This document shows, in pieces, positions 9,472 through 20,900 of a DNA stretch of 64,000 nt. A program made the position numbers and the translations under genes. Position 1 is the stretch's first letter. Each line of letters begins with the position of its first letter. The stretch spans positions 1 through 64,000 of the forward strand of contig NZ_JAEMXM010000010.1 of NCBI RefSeq assembly GCF_016482785.1, given 5' to 3'. Origin of the DNA: Paenibacillus alkalitolerans. Its GTDB lineage: Bacteria; Bacillota; Bacilli; Paenibacillales; YIM-B00363. The notes below the pieces were generated by a model. It saw nothing but the letters and a program-made list of their open reading frames with translations. It did not search any database and was not told the DNA's origin.

Positions 9472-10902
9472 TTAATTCGCTTTATACAGCTGCCAATGCT
9501 GATTCTTGCCGCCGTTGTCGGTCCATTGGATGACGTTCGCGCCGTCGGACAAGGAAGCGCCCGATACGTCCATCAGCTTGCCGGTCGCCCTGTTTTTCAG
9601 CTTATAGTTTCCTCCTCCGACATGGATCAGCTGCCAGTGCTGACTTGTCCAACCGCCGTCAGACCACTGTTCGATCACCGTTCCGTCCGCGGTCGAGCCG
9701 TTCTCTACCCCGATTATTTTTCCGCTGTTCCGGTTCTGTATCTTGTAGTATCCTCCGCCCGCGTCGACGAATTTCCACTGCTGGCTGTGCGCATTGCTGT
9801 CGGTAAACTGCTCCGCGTCGGCTCCGTTCGCTGTCGAACTGTCCCTCACGTTCAACAGCTTATGGCTTCCCCGGCTTTCGATTTCGTAGTATGCGTTCGT
9901 ATCGAGCACGAAGGGGACGCCCGTGACGGCGCCGGTCGCCGTGTCGATATCGACGCTGCTGTACCAATCCATGGAAAGCGAGGTACCGCTCGGGAAAGAA
10001 AGCGGCAGCCATACGTATTTGGATTCGTTGACCGGTCTGCTCCATGCCCCGGCCCAACGATCACCCATATACAAATATGAAGTCGTTGAAGATCCTTCAA
10101 TCGGCACCACGAAGGTGGATTGAGAGTCGTAAGTAGTCCCATCCCCAAAATTGCTTAATGCGCTCCATGTTCCTTCAATGCTGGTAGCGGTCGCATATTT
10201 CGCCTGGTTCGGATTCCATCCCGTCGCGCCCGAGGTGATCAGGAAATAGACTCCGTTTCGCTTGAATATGGCGGGGGCTTCTCTGTATGCGCCGGGCCAC
10301 AACGTCTGGACCAACGATTCGACGCCGAGGAAATCGGACGTAAGCCGGTAAATATTAAGGTCGGCGTTTACCCGGGTGGCGGAGATCAAATAAGCGGTTC
10401 CGTTGTCATTAAACACCGTCATATCCCTCGAATCGTATCCGAGCGGCCGGAAGCTGCCGTGGTACGTGTAAACGCCGTCAACCGTATCCGATGTGGCCAC
10501 CGCTACCCTCGCTTCCGAATAGTCGACTCCGTTTTCTTTATGCATCCACATCACATATTTTCCGGTCTGTGCGTTGTAGATCACTTTCGGTCTCTCGATA
10601 TTGGCCGTTTGCAGCTCGGAATGGGAGCTTTTCGATAACACGTGATTGCGGAACTCCCAATTTTTCAAATCCGTCGAACGGTAGACGGAAACATAGTTCG
10701 TGCCGTCTCTGTTTTCACCGAACCAGTAATAATAGGAACCAGCCTTGATCATGCCTCCGCCGTGCGCATGCGCGACATTCCCGGCCGTATCGCTGAATTG
10801 CGTTCCGTTGGTTATGGTTACAGGCGCGGCGTGGACAACGCCGATCAAGCCGAAACAAAGAGCGGCGGCCAGTAAGCACGGTATGACTTTGTTTTTACTC
10901 AT
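9472..10902 (-). CDS. Secreted GH43-like glycoside hydrolase with C-terminal ricin-type (CBM13) domain
   Basis: A 476-residue exported protein: signal peptide 1-26 ending VHAA, a five-bladed beta-propeller catalytic domain to about residue 330, then a ricin B-like carbohydrate-binding domain. The opening HAHGGGMIKAGSYYYWFGE and YRSTDLKNWEFRNHVLS match GH43, most like the subfamily of exo-beta-1,3-galactanases; that subfamily call is from memory of the motif and is tentative. The ricin domain shows the repeated QxW pattern (QQWKF, QHWQL, QHWQL) at about 378, 423 and 470. It probably trims galactan side chains of plant arabinogalactan. A cre-like site lies upstream and a terminator downstream, so it appears to be transcribed alone. 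Confidence 0.88.
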   Translation of the reverse strand: MSKNKVIPCLLAAALCFGLIGVVHAAPVTITNGTQFSDTAGNVAHAHGGGMIKAGSYYYWFGENRDGTNYVSVYRSTDLKNWEFRNHVLSKSSHSELQTANIERPKVIYNAQTGKYVMWMHKENGVDYSEARVAVATSDTVDGVYTYHGSFRPLGYDSRDMTVFNDNGTAYLISATRVNADLNIYRLTSDFLGVESLVQTLWPGAYREAPAIFKRNGVYFLITSGATGWNPNQAKYATATSIEGTWSALSNFGDGTTYDSQSTFVVPIEGSSTTSYLYMGDRWAGAWSRPVNESKYVWLPLSFPSGTSLSMDWYSSVDIDTATGAVTGVPFVLDTNAYYEIESRGSHKLLNVRDSSTANGADAEQFTDSNAHSQQWKFVDAGGGYYKIQNRNSGKIIGVENGSTADGTVIEQWSDGGWTSQHWQLIHVGGGNYKLKNRATGKLMDVSGASLSDGANVIQWTDNGGKNQHWQLYKAN

Positions 10903-11169
10903 AAATATCCACCTCCATCAGAATAAAATGACGCGTAATCATGCTGTTGCGACTGCAGCGGTCCGGCAATCAACGATTACATAATTATGTATCCGCTTTC
11001 AAATCACTCCTTCCAAAATGTAATGCCCGCACTATCAAGGTAACTCACTTTGGGCGCCAATACATCGAAATATTTTTACACTTTTAGGAAATTTTTTTAC
11101 TCATTCGTTCCTTCCCGCGTAAACACCGAACAAGAGGGACAACCACCCCTCTTGTTCGATTGCGATTAG
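10903..11169 (-). promoter_or_regulatory. Upstream region of the GH43-like gene with cre-like site (10987-11001)
   Basis: The 15 bases at 10987-11001, ATGTATCCGCTTTCA, differ from the CcpA catabolite-response consensus WTGNAANCGNWNNCW at one position. It lies about 85 bases before the start codon, so carbon catabolite repression is plausible. The rest of the gap holds the inverted repeat listed next. Confidence 0.5.
11127..11158 (-). terminator. Strong stem-loop downstream of the pectate lyase gene
   Basis: Perfect 12-bp arms, CGAACAAGAGGG (11127-11138) and CCCTCTTGTTCG (11147-11158), sit 11 bases after the stop. No immediate T run follows on the minus strand, so it may protect the 3' end or terminate inefficiently. 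Confidence 0.6.
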
Positions 11170-12993
11170 TTATGGAGTAATTTTGCCTACGCCGGCATTT
11201 TGGAGCACGATATTTTTCGTGTCTTCTACCGGATCCAACGTATAGGTGTAAGGCGGAGTGTAATTGGTCGTATCCGTCGTGGGCTGGTTTCCGGTGCTGT
11301 TGATAAACAAGTTGTTCTCGACATCCCAGTAACCGGGTTCGTCGCTGTACATGGATACGATCGGATCTTTCGAATTTTCAAACACGTTGTGCTCGATTCG
11401 CAGCGTCGCGCCCATTCTGGAATTTATGCCTGTGTCGATAATGTTGTTGTAGTAGTTATTGAAAAGATGTCCTTGGCCATATCTGAACAGTGGTCCGCGG
11501 GAATATATGTTTTCCCACCGGTTGTGATGGTACGTGATCCTGCGGTCGTAATTGTCGCTGTCGGACGAGCCTACCAGGGCCGTCTTCCAGCTGTCGTGCA
11601 GGTAGTTGTACGAGATGGTGATATAAGCGGCGGTGCTTTTGGCATCGATCAGCCCGTCGTAATAATCTTTGTCGACATCCAGGCTGTTATAGATTTCATT
11701 GTGGTCGATCCAGATGTTGTTGGCCGGCCCTTCAATGCTGATGCCGTCTTTATCGCCGATATTCACGTGATGAATTTTCAGGTTGCGGATGATGACATTG
11801 CTGGCGCGGGTAATTTTGATCCCGATGCCGTTAAACTCGCCGTACTCGCCTGCGCCAAGGATGGAAACATTGTTGGTGTCCTTGATGTCGATCTTCGTCA
11901 ACCCGGATGAATTGCCGGGGGTAATGACGCCGTCCACATAAATCGTCAACGGAGAGTCAGGGTCCTTATTCTTGATCGCGTTCTGGAGCTCGGTGCCGGT
12001 GCTGACGGTTACCACCGGTCCGCCGGCCCCGCCGGTCGTCCCGCCGTTTAACGTCGCAAATCCGACATACCCTTCCATGCCGGTGCCGCCGCCGGGATCT
12101 CCGCCGGAACCGCTCGACGGCGTAACAGAGGCTTCCGCGGAGTTTGCGCTTTCGCCGGCTTCGTTTACCGCACTGACAACGTAGTAATATGTCGCGCCGT
12201 TCGTCAAGCCGATATCCGTATAGCTTGTCCCCTGCACTCCTGATGCAACTGTCGAGTAAGGTCCTCCGGTGTTCCCGGAGCGTTTCACGTTATAGCTGTC
12301 CGCTCCTGACGAAGCGTTCCAGCCGATCGAAGCTTGTCCGTCGCCGGCGGAAGCGGTTACGCCGGTCGGCGCGGACGGCGGGCTCTGGGACGCGCCGTCG
12401 GCCACGATCACGTCGTTGTACTTGGTCACCGTCTTGTAAGCGACCAGTCCGATGCCGCCCGACGACAGGCTGCTGTCCGTCGCTTCCAGTTCGAGGTTGC
12501 CGTTGACATACATCTTGATGGAAGAACCGGTCATCTCGAGTTTCACCGTATACCAGGTCCCGGTCGAAACGGTGTAGGATTTCGAAGCCAGGTTGGAGGT
12601 GCTGCCGCCGACCTTCTTCCGCAGTTCCAGCTTGTTCCCGCCTGTTAAAGATGCGGCATAGTAATTGTTGCCGTCCTTATATCTCCCGGCGACATAAGCC
12701 CGGTTCGAGCCGTTGAAATTTTCCACCTTCACTTTCGCTTCCACCGCATAATCCGTCCAGGAAGCTGAACCGGCGGACGTGCGCGCCTCGCTTGTACTCG
12801 ACGAATAGTATACATAGTCACCGTTGTCCGAGACCACGGACCAATCGTCGTAACCGCTTTGCGGCGTCCATCCGTTCGCGTTCCCGTCTTCGAAATTATC
12901 GCTGAACAGTGTGGCGGCGCTTGCCGGAATAACCATAAACAAGGACAACAGCAAGCTGGCAATCAGAAACAAACAAAGCGACCTTTTCACCAT
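11170..12993 (-). CDS. Secreted pectate lyase (PL1) with N-terminal LamG-like and fibronectin III domains
   Basis: A 607-residue exported enzyme that would cleave polygalacturonate by calcium-dependent beta-elimination. Order: signal peptide 1-27 (ends PASA), a beta-sandwich DUF1080/LamG-like domain about 28-200 ([34 protein letters not shown]), a fibronectin type III domain about 208-292, a Gly-rich linker, then a PL1 parallel beta-helix about 300-607. PL1 signatures are [11 protein letters not shown] and [20 protein letters not shown]. The ATG at 12993 has AAGGAGTGAGA just upstream; the 34 extra residues to 13095 lack a start signal. A near-perfect cre site lies upstream. Confidence 0.93.
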   Translation of the reverse strand: MVKRSLCLFLIASLLLSLFMVIPASAATLFSDNFEDGNANGWTPQSGYDDWSVVSDNGDYVYYSSSTSEARTSAGSASWTDYAVEAKVKVENFNGSNRAYVAGRYKDGNNYYAASLTGGNKLELRKKVGGSTSNLASKSYTVSTGTWYTVKLEMTGSSIKMYVNGNLELEATDSSLSSGGIGLVAYKTVTKYNDVIVADGASQSPPSAPTGVTASAGDGQASIGWNASSGADSYNVKRSGNTGGPYSTVASGVQGTSYTDIGLTNGATYYYVVSAVNEAGESANSAEASVTPSSGSGGDPGGGTGMEGYVGFATLNGGTTGGAGGPVVTVSTGTELQNAIKNKDPDSPLTIYVDGVITPGNSSGLTKIDIKDTNNVSILGAGEYGEFNGIGIKITRASNVIIRNLKIHHVNIGDKDGISIEGPANNIWIDHNEIYNSLDVDKDYYDGLIDAKSTAAYITISYNYLHDSWKTALVGSSDSDNYDRRITYHHNRWENIYSRGPLFRYGQGHLFNNYYNNIIDTGINSRMGATLRIEHNVFENSKDPIVSMYSDEPGYWDVENNLFINSTGNQPTTDTTNYTPPYTYTLDPVEDTKNIVLQNAGVGKITP

Positions 12994-13101
12994 TCTCACT
13001 CCTTGTAACATATTTTTCAAACACATCCGCTTTTTCCGATCCATCATGCGCATCAGGGTGCTTGTCCGAAGTACATGAAACACACCTCCGATCACCGTAT
13101 C

Positions 13102-13115
13102 GGTAAGCGCTTACA
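13102..13115 (-). promoter_or_regulatory. cre-like CcpA operator upstream of the pectate lyase gene
   Basis: The minus strand reads TGTAAGCGCTTACC, matching the cre consensus TGWAANCGNTNWCA at 13 of 14 positions. It lies about 110 bases before the pectate lyase start and 36 bases after the end of the AraC-type gene. Confidence 0.65.
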
Positions 13116-13151
13116 ACACTGCTATAAAGCCATTATAAAATACAATGCATG

Positions 13152-13694
13152 TCACTTTTCAGAGGTTGTCGTTGCATTATTCCGTCTTTCTCGCACGGCG
13201 TTCTTGAATTCGGACGGGGTAAGGCCCATCAGCTTTTTAAAGCTTCGGCAGAAATAGGACACATTGGCTCCGAATCCGCATCTCGACGCAATATCTGCCA
13301 CTCTCAGTTGTCCGTCCGATTCCATGATCCGGACCGCTTGCCGGATTCGTTGTTGAAGCAAATATTTCGAAAACCGCTCCCCCGTCATTTTCTTGAATGT
13401 TTTCCCCAAATAATCCGCGTTCAGAAACACAATCTCATTGGCGATTTTCGTTAACGTTAAAGAAGGATCCGAAAGATGCTCCATTACATATTGTTTCACT
13501 CGATTGACTGCTTCCAGTTGAGACAGGCAATCGTCTTCCGGCGGATCCGCACCCTCTCTTTCATCCAAACTCCCAACTTCATGCAACGCCCTCTCCACCG
13601 TCTCAACGATGAACGCCGCTTGATCTCCCGTCTTTGCGTACTCCCGCTCAAACACAACGCTGCCGTCTCGAATCAGAATGATTCGATACATCAT
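13152..13694 (-). CDS. AraC/XylS-type transcription regulator, short, lacking receiver domain
   Basis: A 180-residue regulator with two helix-turn-helix motifs in the C-terminal 105 residues (VNRVKQYVMEHLSDPSLTL, LNADYLGKTFKKMTGERF, VADIASRCGFGANVSYFCRS, FKKLMGLTPSEFK). This is the DNA-binding part found in YesN-type response regulators, but the N-terminal 70 residues contain no receiver domain and are unlike known effector domains. AAGGAGG precedes tandem ATGs at 13694 and 13691. Its position directly upstream of the pectate lyase gene, same strand, makes it a likely activator of pectin use genes. Confidence 0.85.
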   Translation of the reverse strand: MMYRIILIRDGSVVFEREYAKTGDQAAFIVETVERALHEVGSLDEREGADPPEDDCLSQLEAVNRVKQYVMEHLSDPSLTLTKIANEIVFLNADYLGKTFKKMTGERFSKYLLQQRIRQAVRIMESDGQLRVADIASRCGFGANVSYFCRSFKKLMGLTPSEFKNAVRERRNNATTTSEK

Positions 13695-13869
13695 GTCCCT
13701 CCTTGCGGTAATTTCCAAGTTTTGCTTCATCATATATGCCATCTGGAAATTTCGTACATAATCAGTACATTAGGTTTTGGTTGCAAGAAGAAGTATTGAA
13801 GCCGGAAACTCGGAAAACTGAAGCAAATCGAGTGTTCACAACTTCTGCTTTAGCCGCTATGATTGCATG

Positions 13870-13900
13870 AAAAAACCTCCACCGTGCGATTAGAGGAGGT
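13870..13900 (-). terminator. Terminator-like hairpin below the tandem array
   Basis: ACCTCC (13875-13880) pairs with GGAGGT (13895-13900), and the minus strand continues into six T (13870-13875). It would stop minus-strand read-through coming from the repeat array toward the AraC-type gene. Confidence 0.6.
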
Positions 13901-13978
13901 AAGATGGCGTTGATTCATTATGTTGTTTCACTCTGAAAACAAATTTTGTCCATGTAACAATGGCCGTAATCGAGCGCT

Positions 13979-14736
13979 GTAACCGGAGTTTCTCCGGTTA
14001 GTGAGGCTCTGATGACCGAAATTAGGCTCCGTAACCGGAGTTTCTCCGGTTAGTACGGCGCTCATGACCGATATTAGGCTCCGTAACCGGAGTTTCTCCG
14101 GGTACCAAGGCGCTCATGACCGAAATTAGGCTCCGTAACCGGAGTTTCTCCGGTTAGCAAGGCGCTCATGACCGAAATTAGGCTCCGTAACCGGAGTTTC
14201 TCCGGTTAGTACGGCGCTGATGACCGATATTAGGCTCCGTAACCGGAGTTTCTCCGGTTAGTAAGGCGCTCATGACCGAAATTAGGCTCCGTAACCGGAG
14301 TTTCTCCGGTTAGTAAGGCGATCATGACCGATATTAGGCTCCGTAACCGGAGTTTCTCCGGTTAGTAAGGCGATCATGACCGATATTAGGCTCCGTAACC
14401 GGAGTTTCTCCGGTTAGTAAGGCGCTCATGACCGATATTAGGCTCCGTAACCGGAGTTTCTCCGGTTAGTAAGGCGATCATGACCGATATTAGGCTCCGT
14501 AGCCGGAGTTTCTCCGGTTAGTAAGGCGCTGATGACCGATATTAGGCTCCGTAACCGGAGTTTCTCCGGGTAGTAAGGCGCTCATGACCGATATTAGGCT
14601 CCGTAACCGGAGTTTCTCCGGGTAGTAAGGCGCTCATGACCGATATTAGGCTCCGTAACCGGAGTTTCTCCGGTTCGTAAGGCGCTGATGACCGATATTA
14701 GGCCCCGTAACCGGAGTTTCTCCGGTTAGTAAGGCG
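13979..14736. repeat. Tandem array: 15 units of exactly 52 bp, each with a hairpin
   Basis: The core CCGGAGTTTCTCCGG recurs at 13983, 14035, 14087 and so on to 14711, always 52 bases apart, giving 15 units. Each unit has the perfect inverted repeat AACCGGAG-TTT-CTCCGGTT followed by a conserved AAGGCGCTCATGACCGATATTAGGCTCCGT-type stretch. Variation is limited to a few positions (C or A and C or G before ATGACC, T or A in GATATT, T or G after CTCCGG). Units 7 and 8 are identical, as are 12 and 13 over the variable segment. The period is not a multiple of three. The array lies between two minus-strand terminators in a 1.2-kb gene-free gap. Confidence 0.97.
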
Positions 14737-14831
14737 CAATGGGGAAATAGTGCACCGATACATGCGCTAAGCGAATATATCGGAAGTTCTCACTCCACAT
14801 GTCTCTCATATATATGCTAAATGAAACACAA

Positions 14832-14859
14832 AGACTGCCGAGAGTTTTCTCGACAGTCT
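14832..14859 (-). terminator. Rho-independent terminator of the cyclic glucan synthase gene
   Basis: Arms AGACTG-C-CGAG and CTCG-A-CAGTCT with one mismatch form a stem at 14832-14859, and the minus strand continues TTTGTGTTT. It lies about 75 bases after the stop codon. Confidence 0.75.
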
Positions 14860-14932
14860 GAGAAGGTTCTACAGAGAGCTTAGCTTATACTCGATGTTTT
14901 ACTTCAGCGGAATCCAGAGTTCACCAATTCGG

Positions 14933-17900
14933 TCAATAGGTAAGCTCCACATGATGCTCCTGCCCGTCATCGCGCAATTCGAAGCAAACGCCCTGTTCCG
15001 GCTTATGCTGCGATTGCGGGACTTCTTTGCCGTCAACCAGCAATATACCCGCCTCGGATGCCGTACCGGACGATTTTTTCACGGTAATATGGTAACGCGC
15101 CTTGCCGAAACGGTACGTCGCCGAATAACCGGGCCAATCGGCAGGAATTTCCGGGTCGATATACAGCTTCTCCCCCCGGCGCCGGATGCCGAGAATCCAT
15201 TCGATCCCCGCTTGGTACATCCAGCCTGCCGCTCCGGTATACCACGTCCACCCGGCATGACCTTTGTGCGGCTCCGCCGTGTACACATCCGCCGCCATCA
15301 CGTACGGCTCTCCTCCGTATTCCATGACCTCGCGATTCGTTCGCGTATGCGTCAACGGATTCAGCATGTGGAACAATTCAAATGCCTTGTCTCCGTTCCC
15401 AAGCTGACACCACGCCACAATGCTCCAAATCACACCGTGCGTATACTGCGCCCCGTTTTCGCGAATGCCCGGCGGATACCCTTGGATATACCCCGGATTC
15501 AGATCCGTCTTGTCGAACGGAGGCGTCAATAGACGAGCAACGGAAATGTCGCGGTCCACGAGCTCGCGGTCGAACGATTGCATAGCCTGTACCGCACGGT
15601 CTTCCGGCGCCGCTCCGGAGATGACGGACCACGATTGGGCGATGGCATCGATCCGGCATTCCTCGTTGCGAATCGAACCAAGCCACTGTCCGCTGTCCGT
15701 GAACGCCCGGCGGTACCATTGGCCATCCCAAGCATGCTCGTTTAGAGAAGCCGTGAGCTTCGAGCGAATTTCTTCGAAGGCCGCCTCCCTGTCCGTATCC
15801 CCCCGCGTCCGGCAATGCTCCGCAAAGCCGCGCAGCACCTCGCAAATAAACCATCCCAGCCATACGCTTTCGCCGCGTCCTTCGGCGCCGACCAAATTCA
15901 TGCCGTCATTCCAATCTCCGACCCCGATGAGAGGCAAAGCATGCTCGCCCATGCGCTGTAATGCCTTATCGATCGCCCTGAGACAGTGCTCGTATATCGT
16001 TGCCGAACGCCCTGAGTGTTGCGTAGGCTCATACCGCTCATGCTCCCCTTCCCGCAGCGGTTCGCTGTGAAGAAACGGGGCAGTCTCGTCCAAAATGCTT
16101 CCGTCACCCGTATGCTCGACATAACGCGATACCGCGTACGGGAGCCACAGCAAATCATCGGAGAACAGAGTGCGAATGCCGCGCCCGGTCTCTTCATGCC
16201 ACCAGTGCTGCACATCGCCTTCTTCGTACTGATGGGACGCGTGCAGCACGATTTGCGCCCTGGCGAGATCGGGCCGGGTATGCAGCAGCGCCAACGAGTC
16301 CTGCAGCTGGTCGCGGAAGCCGTACGCTCCTCCGGCTTGGTAGAAAGCGGTGCGCGCCCACATCCGGCATACTAACGTCTGGTATAACAGCCAACCGTTC
16401 AAGAGAACGTCCGCTTCGGGAGACGGAGTCGAAACAACAATCTGATCCAAAGTATGCTCCCAGAAATCCGTTACTTCCTTCAAAGCTTTCTCGCACGCCG
16501 CCACACCGCTGTATTGCAGCGCAAGCTTCGATGCGGCTTCGTCCGATGTCCCGCAGCCCAACAGTATATACACAACCTTCTCACTGTCCGGTTCTAATAT
16601 GAACTTCGCCTGGATTGCTCCGCAGGAGTCATAACAGGCGCCCGTCCGGCCCGATAAACGCGCCCGGTTCAGCGCGGCTGGGCTCTCCATGCTTCCGCCC
16701 CGGCCGATGAATTCGTTGCGGTCGACCGTCCACGACAGCTCATGCGCGCCGTTCGACTCTCCGCCGGACGAAGGCTGCGGATACACACCCAGGAAAGCCG
16801 TCGCGTCGCGGAACGTCTCTTGATACATGTTGCGTGCCGTCAGTATGCTTGCGGACTCGTTCCATTCCGTTACGATGTAAGGGGCGTTGGAATGACGCTG
16901 CACGCCGATTACCCATTCCGCGTAATAGGTGACGGACATACGTCTTGGTTCCGAAGTGTTGTTTCTCAGCTTCAAACGCATGATTTTCACAGGATCTTGC
17001 AGTGGAACGAACACGGTCATTTCGTGTTCGATTCCGTGCCGTTGATGGTCGAACTTCGTGTATCCGCGCCCGTGCGCAATCCGGTACGGCGGCTCCGAAC
17101 GCATGGCGGACGGCGCAAGGGACCACGCTTCGCCGCTTTCTTCATCGCGCAAATACCCTGTTTCGCCCGGCGGATCAAGCACTGGATCGTTGGACCACGG
17201 CGTCAGCTTGCATTCGCGGCTGTTCCGAAACCAAGTGTACCCCGTACCGAGCTCCGAGACGAAACAGCCGAAGTGCGGATTGGCAAGCACATTAATCCAC
17301 GGCGACGGCAAATGTTTCCCGTTTCTTATCATGATCCGATACTCTTTGCCGTCGGGGGAGAACCCTCCCGAACCGTTATAAAACAACCATTTCGCGGCAT
17401 CGTCCTGATTTGTTTGCACCGGGCGGCCGTCATACCGGTTGACTGGCGCGCTGCGGGCGAGCTCCTCCGGCCATGCGGCTTGAGCTTCATCCTTGGGCAG
17501 TTGAATTTGTGCCGCGAAACTAGGTCCGCCGGCGCGCAGGACGATGCGGGCTACAGCGGCCAATAACGTCTTGTCCTCCTCCCGCAGCTGATTCGCCGGA
17601 ATCACATACACCCCGGCCAAACCCGCTCCGAACCGGTCAACCCCGTGCTCGGCGGCCCGTTGAAGCGCTTCTTGCAGCTCCTGATAATATCCTTCCGCGG
17701 ATTCGTTGAGCAAGACGAGATCGAACGAAATCCCGAGTCTGCGCAAGTATTCGTGTCCCGTCAACAGCTTGACGACGAACGGCAGCTGGCTGCGGTGATC
17801 AATCCGCGCAAGGACGACCGGACGATCCCCGGATACGCCGAAGGACCAGAGGCCCGACTGTCCCTTGACATTGCTCGAGATACTTTGTTCGCGCTCTTTC

Positions 17901-20900
17901 CGCAAAGGCGGATTATAAAGCACCTGACTTGCGAACATTTGAAAAGCCGCGGCTTCCCGATTGGTCAGACGGAGATTCCGGAGCTCAATCTGACCGCGGT
18001 TCCATGCCAATTGAAACGCCCGGTCCACCGCTTGACCGGTTGTAAGCTGAAGAACGGTGTCAACGGCCGTCTCCTTCGTATCGGCAACCGAGGTAACGGC
18101 GAACAAATGCGCCTTTTCCCCCGGTTCGATATGGATCCGGCGCCTCATCGCAAAAGCGGGATCGGCCACCGAGCCGACCGTGCCGCGCAAGCGGGAGCGA
18201 ATTCCTTGCGGTTCGGAAAGACGATGTCCGCGGCCGATAAAGCCGGCCCGGTCCGTTTCATACTCGACCGCTCCTATCGTATTTCCGTCCGCGATGAGAG
18301 AATGAGCCGCCCATAGCGTTCTATCTTTCTGTTCACGGGGCCTGCGCCCGGCAACCAGACATCCCGATTTTTCGTCATAATCCGTTCGAACGAACAGCTT
18401 GCTGAAAGCCGGGTGCGCATCGTCGGCATTCGGATGAGCCAAGGCCAGTTCAACAAAGGTCGTAACTTCCAATATCTTCGCTTCTTTCCCCGTATTGGTC
18501 AGGGTGATCCGGCGCACTTCCGCGTTCCACTCCGGCGAAACGCAAATTTCCATGACGGTTTGCATTTCCTCGTCCGCGCGCATGAACGTTGCGCGATCCG
18601 AAAAAAATTGAACGCGCTGTTCCTGGGATACGCTGCGGCATGGCTGGTATGACGGCGACCAGACAACATCCTTCGTTACATCGCGAATATACAGGAAGCT
18701 GCCCCACGGATCCGTGACAGGATCTTCCCGCCAACGCGAGACGGACAGACCTTCGTACCGGCTGAACCCGCTGCCGCTGTTCGTAACCACCGTCGTGAAT
18801 GTGCCGTTCGAAAGAACGCAAACCTCCGGAACCGTTGTAATCGCGGAAGAGTACTCCCTCAATGAGGTTGTATCCTGTACAGGCTCGGATAACGGCGCAT
18901 GGACGCGGTGCATGGACGGGTGTTTGATAAACTTGGGCCTTTGCGGAATTCGTTCCTGCAGCAGCATTTCCGCTGTGCGCACCCTTTTGTCGCGATGAAA
19001 CCGTCCGTACATGGTTTGCGGCAGCAGCAAGTTCGCAAGAGTAAGCATGCTCATCCCTTGATGGTGCGCCATAAAGCTGCGGATGACTATATGCCGGCGA
19101 TCCCTGGGCATCCGTTCCGGAGTAAAGTCCAACGCTTCATAATACCCGTACTTGCCGCGGCCGCCTAATTGTTCCATACGCTTCAAAGCGTCGAGCGCTT
19201 GATGCTTCGCGAAAGGCATAGCCAAAACCGCCGCGTACGGAGACACGACCAAGTCCTGCTCAAGCCCCCGTTTGAAGCCCAATCCCGGAACTCCGAACGC
19301 CCTGTACTGATAGTTCATCTGAAAATCGAACGCGTAATAGCCCGACTCGGAAATTCCGAACGGCACTCCTCTCTGCCGCGCGTATTCGATTTGGCGGCCG
19401 ACGACCGCACGGTACGTGCTTTCCCAAACGGTGTTCCGGTACGTGCGCAAAAACAGCCACGGCATCAAATATTCGAACATTGTACCGGACCAGGACAGCA
19501 ATAGAGGCCGTGTTCCCGATTTCGTCATCGTCCGGCCGAGAGCATGCCAGTGCGATACGGAGACTTGACCGAGGGCTACGGCGACAAAGCTGGCCTGCCT
19601 TGCTTCCGACGCCATTAAGTCGTAAAGCACTTGATCGCGTTCGCGGCCGCCGGCATGGTACCCTAAGGAAAACAGTTTTGTTTTATGGTCGTATAACGGT
19701 CTGAAATTTGTTTCTTGGACCAACCGTTCCAACCTGGTAACCACCCGGTTGCCGCGGTCCCGCCAGTCGTTCTTTGCTTGCGCGAAGGGCTCGGCCGATT
19801 TGGCAGGCGATATTTCCTCGGCAAACGCTACATGGAGGGATTCGGCCCCGCGATCGGTACGGCTTCCCGATTCGGTCCGCTTTCCCGCCATGTCGTCATG
19901 TTCAAGCCATTCCTTCACACCTTCTTTCACTGTCATCAGGCAAGTGACCAAATTGCCGGAATCCACCGTCGATACGTACAAGGGAGGCAGAGACTTCAGT
20001 GTCGCGGTGTCATACCAGTTGTAAAGGTGGCCTTCCCACTTTTCCAGCCGTTCTATCGTACTCAGCGTCCTCTCCAACCGTTCAATCAATCCGGGCGTAT
20101 CGATAAACCCGAAATCTCTGGCGGCCAAGGCGCAGGAAAGATATAAGCCTATGTTGGTGGGAGATGTGCGGCGGGCCACCCCGTTCGGCGGTTCGATCTG
20201 CACGTTGTCCGGAGGCAGCCAATTGTCCTCTTCCGTAACATAGTCTTCATAAAATGACCAGATTTCCCGTGACAATCTCCGCAGCTCTTCCGTTTCTTCG
20301 GCGGAAAACTCAAGCTTCTCTTGCCGGGGCGGCTGTTCTAACCACCGAACCGCGAACGGAGCATAAATCCACAGAGCGGTTAATGAAAATCCGATAGCCT
20401 GCGAAACGAGACTTCCGCTGCGCACCGTTTCCGCCAGAAACACAACGACAAGCACATATCCTCCGAACATGCCGAGCAGCGGCGGAGCTCCCTTCAGCTT
20501 GCTTCTTCGTTCCACCTCGCTTGAGCTGACCCATTCCAGCAACCCGCGTTTGGTAAACATTAACCGCCATAGAGTTCTGGCAATGGCATTAATCAACAAC
20601 ACGGTTTGAAAAGGGAGCGTCATAAGTCCTACCAACACTTGCCCCGTCGTCAAGCCCAAGCTTGCCGAATGCCGAAGGGCGGATCGGGCCGCCGCAATTT
20701 GCCGGATCACCGGCAGAAACCATGTCGCAAACACGAGTACGATCCAAGCCGCGGAAGACCCCGGAAGCACATTCAAAGACAAGAGCAGTATGGCAAAAAG
20801 AACCGGCGGCAGCAGACTCCGCCGTAAATTGTCTATGATCTGCCAGCGGGTCAATACCGATAAATCCACCGGCAGCAGCTCCCCCCTGCGATTGCGCACT

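Noticed and set aside
13979-14736. Tandem array as a CRISPR
   Set aside because: The whole 52-bp unit is conserved, including what would be spacers, and no cas genes are in the window.
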